Source of the DNA: an uncultured Clostridia bacterium | GTDB taxonomy: Bacteria; Bacillota; Clostridia; TANB77; CAG-508 | DNA: 64,000 nucleotides | Direction: 5' to 3' | Assembly (NCBI GenBank): GCA_934167365.1 | Contig: CAKPKU010000001.1 | Span: 1-64,000, forward strand | Shown here: positions 35,619 through 45,858 of the stretch, piece after piece | Numbering within the stretch: position 1 is the stretch's first letter | How the letters are laid out: every line of letters starts with the position of its first letter | Notes under the pieces: model-generated | Databases searched by the model: none | Seen by the model: only the letters and a program-made list of their open reading frames with translations | Told to the model about the DNA's origin: nothing | Translations under genes and position numbers: made by a program

Positions 35619-38145
35619 TCTTTTTTCCCCTCTTTCTTACATAAACCATTTCCATTATTATTATAACCATACCTATACATGAAATACTGATTCCTAATTT
35701 CAATCCAGGTGTTTTATATATTAATTCTATATTATTTTCACCATTTAGTAGCTTTATATCCATTATTTTATTATATTCACCAATTTCGTATTCTTGTCCA
35801 TTTATTTTTAAAGCCCATCCTTTTGCATATGGAACCGTAATAAGGAGATCTTTCATATTATTTATATTATTATAATTTATAATTATTTTATTTTTTTCTA
35901 ATTTCATTTGCTCTACTTTATTTTTGTTTATTTTCTCTGTAGCATATTTTAATTTTTCTAAGTTTACAAAATATATTTGTTCTTCTCCAATTTCAATTTC
36001 ATTTTCGGACTTAATCTCTATTTTAACATCTTGCTTTTCATCCGTTGGAATATATACAATTTGAGGAGACAGCCATTTAGCATATTGAGTTACATATTTA
36101 TCATTAACATAAATTTTCCCATCAAACTGATTAATCCAAGGGAAATATGCATAAATTGGATATCTATTTTCATTATTTTCATTCTTTATTATATATTTTC
36201 TATAATTTTTTCCATTTATATTTGAACTATCATCTTTTCTATAAGTTACCTTTTCATATATTTCAATTTTTTCCCCTAGTATACTAGAATATAAATTATT
36301 AATATATTCAAATGAATTTCCTTCATAGTTAACTTGATTAAGCTCATTAGTTGCAAAAGATATATTTAGAGCATATTTATTATAATATACACTCTTACCA
36401 TTATACTCCCCTAAATCCTTAATCTTTTCTAATCCATTTATTTCATAATTTGATAAAATATATTTAACACCTAATAAAGAATCAACTGGTAATATAGATG
36501 TATTAACAATAGTGATGCACTCTCCTTCTGTTCTATAACCCATATTAGATAATAACTCAAGTGCATTATTATCTGGTGATGAGGTATAACCAGATATTGA
36601 CATGTAATTATATGCTAATGCATCATTATAATAAGCTGGTAATTCATTCTCATTTTCATAATTCCTAAATAGGGTTTGATTTATTCTATAATTAGAATTA
36701 TCATATTCCTTTAATTTGTCAATTTGTTTTTGTTGACTTTCAGAATAATTCTTATACAAAATTTCACTACTACCACTTCTAAACATAATTTTCATATTTA
36801 ATAAAAGTTCGACAAAACATAAACAGATTATTAGCATACTGTAAAAATTTCTTGAGTCTAATTTATTTTCCCTAAAAACTATATATGTATCTACCAATAG
36901 AAAAAATATTGTTGCATATACATATTTTATATCAGTAGATTTTACTATAAATTGTAATACTACTAAAATTATTGAAAACATAATCACACAGTAATACATT
37001 CTATTCTTTTGTGTCTTTTCAAAATTAATATATCCAAATGCACTTATATATATCATTGTAAAAATGATTACATATGAGTATCTAAAATAATAACTTGTCG
37101 AATTCTTAAATAATGAAAATAATATAAAAAATGGTGTATAATAACATGTAAAAATCATTATAAGCAACATTAAAGTACATATTGTTTTCTTTTTAATAGA
37201 CATATTATTAGCTGTAATAATTAGTAATATGCCAATTACTGGAAATGCTCCACAATAAATTGAAAGTGATTGTGATGTACTTACTGAACCCATATGATAA
37301 CTAACCATAGTACTTATTATATTTCCATAGAACTCATTTTTTATAAGTGCAAAATCAAATGATCCACCTTTTCCTCCCATCAAAGAGAAAACAACAGGAA
37401 TAAATAATATACTTGATATCATTACACCTATTACCATTGCAATAGCATAAGTAAAAAATCTTTTAAAAATCTCACTTATTTTACATTTATTTTCTAATTT
37501 GTACATGATTAGTTCAAAGATAAAATAAAATGCCGAAAATACACAATTTATTCCTCCAGTATACCAATTGAAGATTATTGATAATCCAACAGCAATGCTT
37601 AAAAAATGTATATTTTTATTTTTTATAACTTTATCTACACCTATACATATCAAAGGTAACATATATATTCCGTCTAACCACATAATATTAGATGCCTGCG
37701 CTAAACTATATTGCATTAATGAATAAGAAACTGCCAAAATTACATTAAATACTGTTTTCAATTTTTTCCCAAATTTTACTTCCAAAAAATAGGAAAAAGT
37801 AAAAGATGCAATTGATAATTTTATTAAAGTTGCTATATTTAAAAATACATTTTCATCATTTACAAATTTCAACAATAAATTTATAGGTGATGCTAAATAA
37901 TATCCAAAGATTCCAATAGTCGGTCCACCTAGTGTTGCATTAAAACTATATAATATACTATCCTTTCCTTTAAACACATTTTTCAAAAAAGAAAAAAAAT
38001 CTAAATATTGAATTTGAGCATCCATAACCGCAAATGATTTATTTCCAAATGGTGCATAATTAAATACTATATATGCTAGCATTATTAGAATTGCTGTTGA
38101 AAACATTGAAATAATACTATTTTTAAATTTTACCTTTAAGTACAT
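35611..38145 (-). CDS. YfhO family membrane glycosyltransferase
   Basis: An 844-residue protein with about 13 membrane segments (residues 10-450 and one near the end) and an extracellular domain at about 460-800 with many Tyr and Asn. The PFGNKSFAVMDAQIQYLDFFSFLKN loop after the first membrane segment is the YfhO hallmark (key part AVMDAQIQY). In Bacillus, YfhO works with CsbB and a GtrA-type flippase to add GlcNAc to lipoteichoic acid outside the cell. The contiguous GT2 and GtrA genes downstream make the same arrangement very likely here; the sugar and acceptor are unknown. Confidence 0.9.
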   Translation of the reverse strand: MYLKVKFKNSIISMFSTAILIMLAYIVFNYAPFGNKSFAVMDAQIQYLDFFSFLKNVFKGKDSILYSFNATLGGPTIGIFGYYLASPINLLLKFVNDENVFLNIATLIKLSIASFTFSYFLEVKFGKKLKTVFNVILAVSYSLMQYSLAQASNIMWLDGIYMLPLICIGVDKVIKNKNIHFLSIAVGLSIIFNWYTGGINCVFSAFYFIFELIMYKLENKCKISEIFKRFFTYAIAMVIGVMISSILFIPVVFSLMGGKGGSFDFALIKNEFYGNIISTMVSYHMGSVSTSQSLSIYCGAFPVIGILLIITANNMSIKKKTICTLMLLIMIFTCYYTPFFILFSLFKNSTSYYFRYSYVIIFTMIYISAFGYINFEKTQKNRMYYCVIMFSIILVVLQFIVKSTDIKYVYATIFFLLVDTYIVFRENKLDSRNFYSMLIICLCFVELLLNMKIMFRSGSSEILYKNYSESQQKQIDKLKEYDNSNYRINQTLFRNYENENELPAYYNDALAYNYMSISGYTSSPDNNALELLSNMGYRTEGECITIVNTSILPVDSLLGVKYILSNYEINGLEKIKDLGEYNGKSVYYNKYALNISFATNELNQVNYEGNSFEYINNLYSSILGEKIEIYEKVTYRKDDSSNINGKNYRKYIIKNENNENRYPIYAYFPWINQFDGKIYVNDKYVTQYAKWLSPQIVYIPTDEKQDVKIEIKSENEIEIGEEQIYFVNLEKLKYATEKINKNKVEQMKLEKNKIIINYNNINNMKDLLITVPYAKGWALKINGQEYEIGEYNKIMDIKLLNGENNIELIYKTPGLKLGISISCIGMVIIIMEMVYVRKRGKKIE

Positions 38146-38236
38146 GATTAATTTTACCTTTCTGTTCTATTTACAATTTATAAATTTATTACACAAAAAA
38201 TCTGTCATAGTTTCTTATGAATTTTCAAGAGCTTTG

Positions 38237-39050
38237 TTAACTATTATCTTTATCAACAGATTTTCTATTACTTTGATATATTAAGAGTATATCTATATTT
38301 TCTACATAGATTGTCTTATTAAATTTCCAATATTATCTGAAAATTTATAATTGTTCTCTTAAGCAATATATTTTGTTCATATAATGTCTATGCTCAATAT
38401 TATAATAAGAATATTTTTATTTAGTATATTCGAAATTAATATTATATGATATTTCATACTTATAATAGGATTTTGATTCATTATTCTACAAGTAAAAACT
38501 ATTAAAGAAAAATATGAGCAATTATTTATTATAAAATTTAATTTTTCACTAAATTCTTTATTATTTATTTAAGAGTTTGTACTCAAACCATACAACATAT
38601 TACAATTAATATCATCTAATAATATTTCCCCAGTAAGATACTTATATTTTACTGCTGTTTTATTATAATTCATTACATTGGTTGGATAATGAATAAATTC
38701 ACACTTTCAATATATAGTTATAAATTATCGCATAACATTATTATAATTTCAAACTTTTACTATCTTTTTTCTCCTATCACTGTTTATAGAATTAGTTTAT
38801 CTCTAAAATTAAGTGTTTAACAAAATCCACATATTAGAACTTTCTTTGTTTTATTATTTGTACTATTCAATTGGATATTATCAATATTAAAATATTTTAA
38901 CTTACCTCTTATTTCACAAATTGTCTCTATTTCTTTAAAATTTTCGTCAATTTATTATTACTTATCTCTCTTGAATGGTCATATATCTCGTTTCTATTTA
39001 TTCTATCTTTTGTTTAATTTGGTCACATATTTTTTTGTTCTTCCTACATT
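38237..39050 (-). pseudogene. Decayed gene(s) between yfhO and the 554-residue glycosyltransferase
   Basis: This 0.8-kb stretch has no intact gene, yet minus-strand frames read as broken protein pieces. From a start-like AAGGAG-ATG at about 39047, fragments in shifting frames include DENFKEIETICEIRGKLKYF (from about 38950), CEFIHYPTNVMNYNKTAVKY (38703-38572, ending LYGLSTNS and a stop), EHRHYMNKIYCLREQL, NYKFSDNIGNLIRQSM and VENIDILLIYQSNRKSVDKD ending at a stop at 38237. Pieces of about 45 codons are longer than expected by chance at this base composition. Several frameshifts and stops separate them. I cannot name the ancestor; position and direction suggest a glycosyltransferase or related polysaccharide gene. 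Confidence 0.45.
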
Positions 39051-39079
39051 ATAACTCCTTAATTATTTTATTACCTAAC

Positions 39080-40744
39080 CTATTTGATTTTATTAAGAAA
39101 CATAAGGTTTCCATTGCTTTTTCTGAATAATTTTATTCTTTTAGTAACAATTTTTTCGCTATTATAATATTCAGGATACTTTTTTAATTTATTATCAAAT
39201 TCCATAAATGGCTCTTTTTCAGTATATAGCTCTGTAACAATCCAATACATTGTATAACATAAATTAACAATCATATGTTTCTCAATGTAATTTCGCTTTT
39301 CATTTGACAATTCACTTTTTCTCTCATTATATTCTTCTATTATTCTCATACATACTTTTTCTAATTGTTTTACATTTTTTTTATAAGATTGTGGTGATAC
39401 TGATTGCCCTGCTCTACCTAAATAATAACTATAAATATATAAAGGATAAAAAGTTACTGTATTACTTATAAGAGTTCCCATTAAGTTAAATTCATTATCT
39501 ACATAAAAACAATGTTCATCAATTTTAAAATTTAAATCTTTGAGTAATTGAGTTTTATATGTTGAAGTATGAAGAAGTGGTCCCCAATCTATTTTTTCTT
39601 TACCTGGTATACATATTTCATCAAATTTATATTGATGACCTGGAATCATATCCTTATATAATTCTGTTTTCTTATATTCTCCATTTACAGAAAAATCTTC
39701 ATAATATTCTGTAAATATCATATCAGAATCCTCTTTCTCCAAAAATTCAATAAATTTATCTAATTGATTAATTACATAATAATCATCACCATCAAGTAAT
39801 CTAAAATACTTTCCAGTAGCCAGCTCTATTCCCTTATTTATTGTAGAGCCATGACCTCCATTTGGTTTATCAATCAATCTAATTATTGATTGTCCATCTT
39901 CTTTATAATACTTTTCTATAAATTTTTGTACTGTTTCTACTGTTGAATCTTTTGATCCATCATTTACAACTAAAATTTCCAATTTATTAGCATATTTTGC
40001 TCTTAATAAGTTACATAATATTTGAATGATAAAATTTGCTACATTATATGAAGCTATACTAATTGACAATAATGGATGATCACTCATTTTAGGTATCTTT
40101 ATCTCTTCAACTTTATCAAATTTTTTTATCATTTCTACATCTTTTTTTCCATCACATATTATATCTCCATTAATTATTTTCAAATTTGCTATTTTCTCAA
40201 ATATTTCCTTTTGTTTTTCATTCATAAAAACAAATTTAAAGTTTTCCCTTGAGTTATATGATTCTATATCAGAAAATTCTTGCACAATATATTTATCTGT
40301 AACATTTTTTATATCACAATTCAAATCATTTCCATATGAATATATTATTACTTGTGTATCCATTATATTTACTGCATTTAATATTTTATAATATGTTAAT
40401 ACTGGTTTATGAAGTAATATTTTTTTATATTTCTTTTTTAATAATAGATTTCTCACCTGATTATATCCGGTTCTCAATATGTTAATTCCATCATATTGAT
40501 ATGAATATGTATCTGAAACAAAGTAATCATTTGCTACTATAACATCTATTTTTAACCCTTCTTTTATATATTCTTTTACCCTTTTATATATTTCTACATT
40601 TATATTTTTATACTCATTTGATGGGAAATCTGGTACAAGTACCAAAATATCATTTTGTGCAAACTTTTCGATTTCTTTATTTAATTCTTCATCACTTTTT
40701 TGTATTGAATTTTTTTTCATAATTCTTTTAATTTTATTAATCAT
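39080..40744 (-). CDS. GT2 glycosyltransferase with an N-terminal GT4-like domain, 554 residues
   Basis: Residues 1-215 look like the first Rossmann half of a GT4 enzyme (DILVLVPDFPSNEYKNIN, then KILLHKPVLTYYKIL and IIYSYGNDLN) without the nucleotide-sugar half. Residues 220-430 are a GT2 domain (LLSISIASYNVANFI, VVNDGSKDST, GGHGSTINKGIELATGKYF, LLDGDDYY). The C-terminal 120 residues are helical. It is likely cytoplasmic and adds a sugar to the growing polysaccharide. GGGGGATTC lies before the ATG. It follows glf by 20 bp. Confidence 0.85.
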   Translation of the reverse strand: MINKIKRIMKKNSIQKSDEELNKEIEKFAQNDILVLVPDFPSNEYKNINVEIYKRVKEYIKEGLKIDVIVANDYFVSDTYSYQYDGINILRTGYNQVRNLLLKKKYKKILLHKPVLTYYKILNAVNIMDTQVIIYSYGNDLNCDIKNVTDKYIVQEFSDIESYNSRENFKFVFMNEKQKEIFEKIANLKIINGDIICDGKKDVEMIKKFDKVEEIKIPKMSDHPLLSISIASYNVANFIIQILCNLLRAKYANKLEILVVNDGSKDSTVETVQKFIEKYYKEDGQSIIRLIDKPNGGHGSTINKGIELATGKYFRLLDGDDYYVINQLDKFIEFLEKEDSDMIFTEYYEDFSVNGEYKKTELYKDMIPGHQYKFDEICIPGKEKIDWGPLLHTSTYKTQLLKDLNFKIDEHCFYVDNEFNLMGTLISNTVTFYPLYIYSYYLGRAGQSVSPQSYKKNVKQLEKVCMRIIEEYNERKSELSNEKRNYIEKHMIVNLCYTMYWIVTELYTEKEPFMEFDNKLKKYPEYYNSEKIVTKRIKLFRKSNGNLMFLNKIK

Positions 40745-40764
40745 GTGAGAATCCCCCTTAAAAT

Positions 40765-41874
40765 TTACATTAATTCTTTATTTACAATATTCATTGCTTC
40801 TTTTATAACATCATCCATGTCGTAATATTTATAAGAAGCTAATCTTCCTCCAAAAATTACATTTTCTTCATTCTTGGCTAATTTCCTATATTCTTCTGCA
40901 ATTTTATTGTTTCTTTCATCATTTACCACATAATATGCTTCTTTCTCTGAAGTCCAATCATCTGGATATTCATATGTTATAACAGTTTTACTGCTTAATT
41001 GAGTTGAATCGAAATGTTTATGTTCAATTACTCTTGTGTATGCCACTTCCTTCCCTGTATAATTCACAACTGCATTACCCTGATAATTTTCTTTATCTAA
41101 AATCTTAGTTTCAAATTTTAATGATCTATATTCAAGATGTCCTAACTTATAATCAAAATATTCATCTAACATACCTGTATATATTACCTTATTAGCAAGA
41201 TCGTCCCATTTATCTTTTTCGTCAAAATAATTTGTATTTAGTTTTACTTCTATTCCCTCAAGCATCTTTTCAACTAACTTTGTATAACCTCCTATAGGTA
41301 TTCCTTGGAATCTATCATTAAAATAATTATTATCATAAGTTAATCTAACTGGCAATCTTTTTATAATAAAAGCTGGCAAATCTTTACAATCTCTATTCCA
41401 TTGTTTTTCGGTATATCCTTTTATTAACTTTTCGTATATAGTTCTTCCAACTAAAGAAATAGCTTGCTCTTCCAAATTATTTATTTCTTTTCCTTCCATC
41501 TCTTTCTTTTCTTCATTTATATGTTTAATAGCATCCCCTGGTGTAATAACATCTTTCCAAATTCTAGAAAAAGTATTCATGTTAAATGGCATATTATAAA
41601 TTTCATCTTTATATCTAGCTATTGGAGAATTTGTATATCTGTTAAATTCAACAAAAGAATTCACAAAATCCCATACATCTTTGTAATCTGTATGAAAAAT
41701 ATGTGCTCCATATTTATGTACTTGTATTCCTTCTATATCCTCTGTATAAACATTTCCCGCTATATTGTTTCTCTTATCTATTACCAATACTTTTTTTCCT
41801 TTTTTATTAAGTAGATATGCACATGTACTTCCATATAATCCACTACCAACTATTAAATAATCATATTTTTCCAT
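40765..41874 (-). CDS. glf: UDP-galactopyranose mutase
   Basis: A 369-residue flavoenzyme that converts UDP-galactopyranose to UDP-galactofuranose. Visible: FAD motif DYLIVGSGLYGSTCAYLL, the VIDKRNNIAGNVYT segment, GAHIFHTDYKDVWDF, the RYTNSPIARYKDEIYNMPFNM substrate region (key part IYNMPFNM), and the conserved EYRSLKFE and NYTGKEVAYTRVIEHKHF segments. I use the ATG at 41874, preceded by GAGAGG at 8 nt; the frame extends 14 codons into the previous gene without a site. Galactofuranose in the surface polysaccharide is therefore expected. Confidence 0.96.
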   Translation of the reverse strand: MEKYDYLIVGSGLYGSTCAYLLNKKGKKVLVIDKRNNIAGNVYTEDIEGIQVHKYGAHIFHTDYKDVWDFVNSFVEFNRYTNSPIARYKDEIYNMPFNMNTFSRIWKDVITPGDAIKHINEEKKEMEGKEINNLEEQAISLVGRTIYEKLIKGYTEKQWNRDCKDLPAFIIKRLPVRLTYDNNYFNDRFQGIPIGGYTKLVEKMLEGIEVKLNTNYFDEKDKWDDLANKVIYTGMLDEYFDYKLGHLEYRSLKFETKILDKENYQGNAVVNYTGKEVAYTRVIEHKHFDSTQLSSKTVITYEYPDDWTSEKEAYYVVNDERNNKIAEEYRKLAKNEENVIFGGRLASYKYYDMDDVIKEAMNIVNKELM

Positions 41875-41879
41875 AATAA

Positions 41880-44078
41880 CTATCCTCTCTTTAATATATT
41901 CCTCATTTTTACCCACAAATGTGATTTAGTAATTTTTCTCCATAATGGCATTCTCCACAAAGTTTCTCTTATTTTAGGACCAAATTTTGCCATTCTTGTA
42001 ATTTTTACATCTTTACTATATATTTTTCCAAAAAATTCACTACTTTGGTATATCATCTTATCTCTATCTTCAAATAAACTTGAAATTACTAATTCTTTTG
42101 CAATTCCTATCGATTTATTTAATGCCCTTCCTGCTTCAATTTTACTCTTTTTAGGATTTTTATAAACATATTCAAACTGATTGTCCATGTTTTCAGCCAT
42201 CTGTTCTAATGTAAATCTATTTAATATCTTATTCCTACATTTTTCTTTTGTTTTATCTAATCTTGAAATCACTTCATCTATCGCTTCAACATAATTATAG
42301 ATTTCCTCATCAGTATAATTAAAGTCACAAATGTCTTTTTCATCTTGATAACTTGGAACTAGTTTTCCAACATTATCATCAACTAACTCTCTTTGACCTC
42401 CAACATCTGCTGATATGACTGGAACTCCCATTGAAAGTGATTCATATGCAGTAAGAGCTAAACCTTCTTTTATAGAGCAATTAATTGTTATATCACAAAT
42501 TCTATACATTTCAGGTGTTTTATTCGTACTTGGCAAAAACTTTATATTTTCTTGTAAATGTTTATCTTTTAATGCCTTTTGTAATTGTTTTAGCATTGAG
42601 CCATCCCCAACTATTAAAAACAATACATCCTTTCTATTGGCAATAGTCTTTTTGATTATTTCAGCTAATAGCATGGGTCTTTTTTGCTCTGATATACGAC
42701 AAATATAACCAATTATAATTTTATTATTTTTTTTAATTTTATACTTTTCTAATAATTCCTCTTTATTATATTTTTCAGGATTAAATTTTTCTGTGTCAAC
42801 TCCTATATACACAGTTTCAACTTCATCTTTTTCTCTTTTAAAATAATTTATTAATATTTTTTCTGTAACAGAATTGCATACTAATGTTTTATCAATTATT
42901 CCCTGTAACATACTAGAACTACGTGCATATCCTCCATTTCTATTATACCATTCTTCCATATGAATATAATCAACGATAGGTACTTCTGGATATCTTCCTT
43001 TTAAATATGGTAAAATTGAATATCCAAATAAGCTACTAGTATTAAATATCATATTTATATTATTTTTCTCTATAATATAGTTAATAAATGGTATATAATC
43101 TTTACACTCAAGAAATGAAGTAATGTCATATACATCTGCTATATTTTCAAACTCTTGTCTTAAATTATTTATTGCAGGCTCTGTTGAGATTAATGTGAAT
43201 GTATATTTATTTTTATCTAACCTTTTTATTAGCTCTAAATTAAATATATCTGCTCCTCCAATAATTATCCATGGTACTATCATGAGTATATTAATTTTAT
43301 TATTTGCTTTAACTTTTGGAGTTATAAGACAACTTATATTTTCTTCTATTTCTTCATAATTATATTTAAAGAAAGGAAACTGAATTGATACATTCTTACT
43401 ATTTATGCCTTTTATTTGTTGTTTAACTTTAAAATAAGAAGAATAATTATCATATGGAATCCAATTTAAATACCAGGTTGAATGAACAGGAAACATATTC
43501 TTTTCTAGTGCTTTTCTCCAAAATTTAGAAAATCCACTAAAATAACTTGTACAACTTGAGAAACCATTAATTTTCTCAAAAGCTTTTCTTCTTATCATAA
43601 ATAAAAGATTAGAATTCAATTTTTGAGGTAAATAATATTTATCAAATAGTTGGTTTTCTTCATCGTTTTTTCCATATACAACTCCATTTGAATATCCCCA
43701 TGATGCATCTTTATGTGTTATAAGTGACCAATAAATTGTCTCTAAATATGTCGGTTCTAATAGTTGTCCTTCACTAAAGAAAACAAAATATTCAGATTCT
43801 CTATTTGCAATAGTTGCACCATAATTAAAAGCCTCAAATATATTTTTATAACTTTTATTGACAACATTTATTCGTTCATCATAAATATTATAATCATAAT
43901 TACCAATTATAATTAACTCAAAATTTGGATATGTCTGATTTAATATAGAGTTAATTGAATTTATATTTATCTTATTTTTTCCTATTATTGGAAATATTAT
44001 AGATATAACTGGCTTTATACTCTCATATTCCTTTACATTTAATTTTTCGCCCGGTTTATTATTAAAATTAAACTTCAT
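41880..44078 (-). CDS. Two-domain glycosyltransferase (GT2-like plus GT4)
   Basis: A 732-residue cytoplasmic protein. Residues 25-230 form a GT2-like domain (PVISIIFPIIGKNKI, NYGATIANRESEYFVFFSEG) in which the usual DxD reads poorly. Residues 265-640 form a complete GT4 domain (NILMIVPWIIIGGADIFNL; IGYICRISEQKRPMLLAEII; FLIVGDGSML; the E-x7-E region CSIKEGLALTAYESLSMGVP). About 90 basic residues follow. The ATG at 44078 has GAAAGG at 8 nt; an upstream in-frame start lies inside the previous gene. It probably adds two linkages or uses the first domain for binding. Confidence 0.87.
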   Translation of the reverse strand: MKFNFNNKPGEKLNVKEYESIKPVISIIFPIIGKNKININSINSILNQTYPNFELIIIGNYDYNIYDERINVVNKSYKNIFEAFNYGATIANRESEYFVFFSEGQLLEPTYLETIYWSLITHKDASWGYSNGVVYGKNDEENQLFDKYYLPQKLNSNLLFMIRRKAFEKINGFSSCTSYFSGFSKFWRKALEKNMFPVHSTWYLNWIPYDNYSSYFKVKQQIKGINSKNVSIQFPFFKYNYEEIEENISCLITPKVKANNKINILMIVPWIIIGGADIFNLELIKRLDKNKYTFTLISTEPAINNLRQEFENIADVYDITSFLECKDYIPFINYIIEKNNINMIFNTSSLFGYSILPYLKGRYPEVPIVDYIHMEEWYNRNGGYARSSSMLQGIIDKTLVCNSVTEKILINYFKREKDEVETVYIGVDTEKFNPEKYNKEELLEKYKIKKNNKIIIGYICRISEQKRPMLLAEIIKKTIANRKDVLFLIVGDGSMLKQLQKALKDKHLQENIKFLPSTNKTPEMYRICDITINCSIKEGLALTAYESLSMGVPVISADVGGQRELVDDNVGKLVPSYQDEKDICDFNYTDEEIYNYVEAIDEVISRLDKTKEKCRNKILNRFTLEQMAENMDNQFEYVYKNPKKSKIEAGRALNKSIGIAKELVISSLFEDRDKMIYQSSEFFGKIYSKDVKITRMAKFGPKIRETLWRMPLWRKITKSHLWVKMRNILKRG

Positions 44079-44100
44079 AACTATGTACCTTTCTTTACTA

Positions 44101-44883
44101 TTATAATTCTTCTGCAAATTTCTTTTGTAACTTACTAAATATAATATACCCTATTATACAATTAATAACACCTATTACTAATAAAATAGCCAATGGTTTC
44201 ATTTCTGGCATTTGATGCAAGTAAAACATTGATCTATATGCACTTATAAGATATGTCATAGGATTATATTTTAATATCCAACTAAAATCTGCTGGTATAG
44301 ATTCTGCATTATATACTATAGGTGTTATATAAAATAATAATTGCATTAATACACCTATTATATGTTGCATATCTCTTATATACACCGTAATACTTGACAC
44401 TACTAGTGAAATTCCAATCAATAATACATATTGTACTATTAATACAATTGGATAAAATATTAAAAACCTGCTCAATCCAACTCCTTCAAATATTGCAAAA
44501 CCTACAATTAATATTGTTGATATTACAAAATTTACTGCCTCACTAGTAACAACTGAAAGTGGTAGTATTTCTCGCGGAAAATAAACTTTCTTTATTATAT
44601 TTCCATTTTCAATCATAGTACATGATGATCTTATAATAACTGTTGAGAAAAATGTCCATGGAATTAATGCTGAACATAAAAATAATGTATAATGTGGTTG
44701 TCCATTTCTCATTATTAATGGAAATATTATTGCATATACAGCAATTTGTAAAAGTGGGTTTACAAATGACCACAATACTCCCAAAAATGAATTCTTATAT
44801 TTCCCTCCCACGTCTTTTTTTACTGATGTCTTCAGTAGTTCTCTATAATTATATAAATTTTTAAAAACATTAAAACACTTCAT
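44101..44883 (-). CDS. ABC-2 type polysaccharide export permease (TagG/Wzm-like)
   Basis: A 260-residue membrane protein with six membrane segments and the family N-terminus (ELLKTSVKKDVGGKYKNSFL), followed by LGVLWSFVNPLLQIAVYAII. The motif FPREILPLSVV and the amphipathic loop IYIRDMQHIIGVLMQ are typical of exporters of teichoic acid or O-antigen chains. It pairs with the ATPase 43 bp upstream. The transporter moves a finished lipid-linked polymer outward; the chain itself is probably made by the neighbouring glycosyltransferases. Confidence 0.93.
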   Translation of the reverse strand: MKCFNVFKNLYNYRELLKTSVKKDVGGKYKNSFLGVLWSFVNPLLQIAVYAIIFPLIMRNGQPHYTLFLCSALIPWTFFSTVIIRSSCTMIENGNIIKKVYFPREILPLSVVTSEAVNFVISTILIVGFAIFEGVGLSRFLIFYPIVLIVQYVLLIGISLVVSSITVYIRDMQHIIGVLMQLLFYITPIVYNAESIPADFSWILKYNPMTYLISAYRSMFYLHQMPEMKPLAILLVIGVINCIIGYIIFSKLQKKFAEEL

Positions 44884-44926
44884 TTAATCACATTTCCTTC
44901 CTTTTTTACAAATCTTCATATATCTT

Positions 44927-45667
44927 TTATGTTGTTTCTTTTATATATTCTTTTATAACTTCACTAGTACTTCCATCCATTTTTACACTTCCTTCATGTA
45001 TCCATATTGCTCTATCACAAAGTTCTTTTGCAGAATCTAGACTATGTGTAACAAATACCATTGTTTTTCCTTCTGATTTTAGCTCTTTCATCTTATTTAG
45101 ACATTTTTCTTGAAAGTGTTGATCCCCAACAGATAAAATTTCATCTACTAATAATATTTCTGCATCTACATTTATTGCTACTGAAAATGCCAATCTCATA
45201 TACATACCAGAAGAATAAGTTCTTACTGGATTATCAACATATGAACCTAACTCTGAAAATTCTATTATCTGCTCTAATCTCGAATCTATTTCACTTTCTG
45301 TTAATCCGAATATTGAAGCATTAAAATATATATTCTCTCTTCCTGAAAAGTCTGGATGGAATCCTGCTCCTAACTCAAGTAATGATGTGAGTTTCCCATT
45401 AGTAGTTATTTTTCCTTTATCAGGATATATTATCTTTGTCATTAATTTTAATAATGTTGATTTTCCTCCTCCATTAACACCAATTAAAGCTACTGCTTCC
45501 CCTTTATTTATCTCAATATTAATATCTTTTAATACTTGCCTCTCTTCTTTTTTATTTCTATTCCAAAATAAAAGTTTCTCCTTTAAACTGTTTGCCTTAT
45601 CAAAATATACTTCAAAACTTTTATAAACATGATCTACAATTATACTTTTATTATTTTCTTCTTGCAT
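44927..45667 (-). CDS. ABC polysaccharide export ATPase (TagH/Wzt-like)
   Basis: A 246-residue nucleotide-binding subunit. Walker A GVNGGGKSTLLKL, signature YSSGMYMRLAFSVAI, Walker B AEILLVDEILSVGD and the H-loop VFVTHSLDSAKELCDRAIWI are all present. The N-terminal extension VDHVYKSFEVYFDKANSLKEKLL is typical of TagH/Wzt subunits. The C-terminal carbohydrate-binding domain of Wzt and the long tail of TagH are both absent, so export should not depend on terminal-cap recognition. It is the first gene of the exporter-glf unit and is separated from the glycosyltransferase block upstream by 191 bp with a promoter-like TATAAT near 45733. Confidence 0.94.
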   Translation of the reverse strand: MQEENNKSIIVDHVYKSFEVYFDKANSLKEKLLFWNRNKKEERQVLKDINIEINKGEAVALIGVNGGGKSTLLKLMTKIIYPDKGKITTNGKLTSLLELGAGFHPDFSGRENIYFNASIFGLTESEIDSRLEQIIEFSELGSYVDNPVRTYSSGMYMRLAFSVAINVDAEILLVDEILSVGDQHFQEKCLNKMKELKSEGKTMVFVTHSLDSAKELCDRAIWIHEGSVKMDGSTSEVIKEYIKETT

Positions 45668-45858
45668 AATATACCTCTTTCTAACATCATATATTTTCTC
45701 AAACTATGTATCTATGTTTTCTACTACATAATTATACAAAAAAAACATATTATTTCATAAATTTTTTTAATTATTTCATAAATTTTATAATTTGTAAATA
45801 TATAGTTTAACATAAACACACTAAAACCGCAGTTTTTTTTAATTATATCATTTTAGTT

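Noticed and set aside
41875..41916. Longer N-terminus for UDP-galactopyranose mutase
   Set aside because: The extra 14 codons lie mostly inside the previous gene and have no ribosome binding site. The family starts at the FAD-binding strand, as does the ATG at 41874.
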